A stretch of DNA of 19,590 nt, taken from Temnopleurus reevesii. Lineage: Eukaryota; Echinodermata; Echinoidea; Temnopleuroida; Temnopleuridae. Positions 18,518 to 19,590 of this stretch are shown here, one piece after another (the stretch's first letter is position 1; each line of letters begins with the position of its first letter). The DNA lies in NCBI GenBank assembly GCA_036244855.1, contig BQKZ01002238.1, forward strand, positions 11,217 to 30,806, written 5' to 3'. The notes beneath the pieces were generated by a model, which was not told the DNA's origin, did not search any database, and worked only from the letters and a program-made list of their open reading frames with translations. Made by a program: the position numbers and the translations under genes.

Positions 18518-19123
18518 AGCATACAAAATGGTTGCTTTGATTTGCCTTTAATGTTAATAGACGTAGAAGCAATATAGATTATTAAAAAAAAATTCTTGAT
18601 TATGTGAAACAAAACAATCCCAAAGCCACTTGGTGTGCATGCTATTATTTTTTATTTATTTCAATAATAAAGACTTCATTGCTAAAACTTCATTGGTTGA
18701 AAGTACAATAAATACATAAAATTTGAAGGGAAATCAGTGGTAAAAATATCTTGTAGGAAATAGAACACAAATTTTATGCTTAAATTTCATGAAAGACAAA
18801 TACAGTGTACTAGGGAGTGCTCTTTGGCTATTCTCAAAACTGGCAATCAACGTTTTTCCTAATCCAAAGATGTTTAATGTTAGCACATGTCAATTTGTAC
18901 ATAACATTAATCACAGACAGGTGAGCTTGTTCAAGCAGATGAGACACCAATGCTCAGGACTATATTATAAACACTAATATCTTATACTTGTTTCATTTCA
19001 CAATGAGTGTGCATCAGAACCTGTCACATCAATACCAACATCTGACATCATCTATGAAATCAGCCATTCGGAAGGGCTGAGAGAGAGAGTCATTTATCTT
19101 GTGCTCTTTCCTAGGGGTATCAT
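18518..19123. other. Non-coding stretch
   Basis: AT-rich; no recognised gene. A + frame is open for about 70 codons from about 19015 into the next element (PVTSIPTSDIIYEISHSEGL at its start) but has no ATG or known domain. Confidence 0.35.
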
Positions 19124-19429
19124 GGGTAGTTGCTACAAAGTTGTGCTCAATTGCAAGTTGCAGTTGATAGGCATTCGCCAATCAAACCCATTCTTTAATA
19201 CGTGTCTTTTCAAAAGCACAGTGCATGAATAAAAATGCGCGCTAAAATTTGCTACACCTCCAATGGGGGTGTTGCTCAAAAGTTGCAATTGATCACAAAT
19301 CAACTGAAAATCAGTTGCAAATTGTTATGCGCATTTTCATTAGTGCATGATGCTTACACACATGAAACAATGATTTTGCTTGGCGCGTTCCGATTAACTG
19401 CAACTTGCAAACTTTGTAGCAACACTCCC
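19124..19429. mobile_element. Inverted-repeat element, about 305 bp
   Basis: The left arm gggtagttgctacaaagttg...gcaagttgcagttgatagg...cgccaa is mirrored on the right, whose complement reads gggagtgttgctacaaagtt, tgcaagttgcagttaatcgg, cgcgccaa. The arms match over about 50 bp with a roughly 10-base indel. A further inner pair (tgcatgaataaaaatgcgcg near 19223 against gcgcattttcattagtgcat near 19330) strengthens the fold. It has no coding capacity, and the exact ends and target duplication are not settled. Confidence 0.8.
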
Positions 19430-19485
19430 TAGTCTCCCTAGTTAGTCTCCTTAGTCTTTTGAGTGAATGTTTTGAGTGAGCTTAC

Positions 19486-19558
19486 CATTAGGATTTTGAC
19501 CTTTGTAGAACTGCTGTAGGAGTTGAATAGCAGCATCAGCATACAGACCAGACTTACA
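19486..19558 (-). CDS. Probable internal exon of an unidentified gene
   Basis: On the - strand a strong pyrimidine-rich acceptor (ttgtttgtatattgtctcac, then ag) precedes the exon and a donor (aatg|gtaagc) follows it. The exon is 73 bp. In the frame starting at its first base it encodes CKSGLYADAAIQLLQQFYKG, then QNPN, plus one base of the next codon. The Leu/Ala/Gln pattern suggests a short amphipathic helix, as found in helical-repeat proteins, but I do not recognise the family. A second frame is also open but gives a less protein-like sequence. Its flanking exons would lie to the right (upstream) outside the window and to the left (downstream), where none was identified before the repeat region. 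Confidence 0.5.
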
Positions 19559-19590
19559 CTGTGAGACAATATACAAACAACAAAAGTAAT

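Noticed and set aside
19015..19230. About 70-codon + strand frame starting near EPVTSIPTSD
   Set aside because: No start codon, weak acceptor, and its second half runs into the inverted-repeat element at 19124.
1..19590. CRISPR array, bacterial operon or phage-type defence system
   Set aside because: No regularly spaced direct repeats with unique spacers, no long intronless genes or ribosome binding sites; splice signals, SINEs and an E2F gene mark the DNA as animal.

Overview
The window reads as AT-rich, intron-containing animal nuclear DNA. It has spliced coding exons with GT/AG borders, long non-coding stretches, and many short interspersed and inverted-repeat elements. The tRNA-derived SINE copies ending in (ATT)n, a DIRS-type retroelement, a CR1/L2-like LINE fragment and a typical metazoan E2F C-terminus together suggest a marine deuterostome. 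A sea urchin is my best guess, from pattern recognition only.

Left part (1-7500): the 3' portion of an E2F transcription factor gene of the E2F1/2/3 (Rb-binding activator) type lies on the + strand. An exon ending at 1274 encodes the first half of the marked box. A terminal exon at 3803-4005 encodes the transactivation/pocket-protein-binding tail. The exon expected between them, for the second half of the marked box, is not visible, and the 5' border of the first exon has no good acceptor. Around these exons lie an antisense LINE fragment (1-359), two SINE copies, and downstream a perfect 4 x 45 bp minisatellite and a short inverted-repeat element.

Middle part (7500-13060): there is no convincing gene here, only one weak candidate exon on the - strand (8009-8164). 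The region is a patchwork of non-autonomous DNA transposons: a foldback MITE (7519-7700), three pieces of a pogo-like MITE family (one complete with TA target duplications, 11110-11268), a full-length tRNA-derived SINE (8437-8725), a 745-bp Harbinger-like element carrying thirteen GATA-type motifs (9718-10462) and a hairpin MITE (12579-12703).

Right part (13063-17075): a nearly complete but dead DIRS-type tyrosine-recombinase retrotransposon on the + strand. Its diagnostic architecture is readable: 75-bp inverted terminal repeats (13063-13137 and 16955-17029), a right-end extension to 17075, and an internal complementary region (16770-16825) that pairs with both outer ends. The gag, reverse transcriptase, RNase H and tyrosine recombinase remains are broken by frameshifts, stops and deletions, and a 426-bp MITE sits inside the RNase H region.

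Far right (17080-19590): non-coding DNA with a tandem duplication (18320-18517), another inverted-repeat element (19124-19429), and at the edge a probable 73-bp internal exon of an unidentified gene on the - strand (19486-19558), so the next gene appears to point toward the E2F gene. The only working host genes visible are therefore the partial E2F gene and this unknown neighbour. Most of the remaining structure is mobile DNA.
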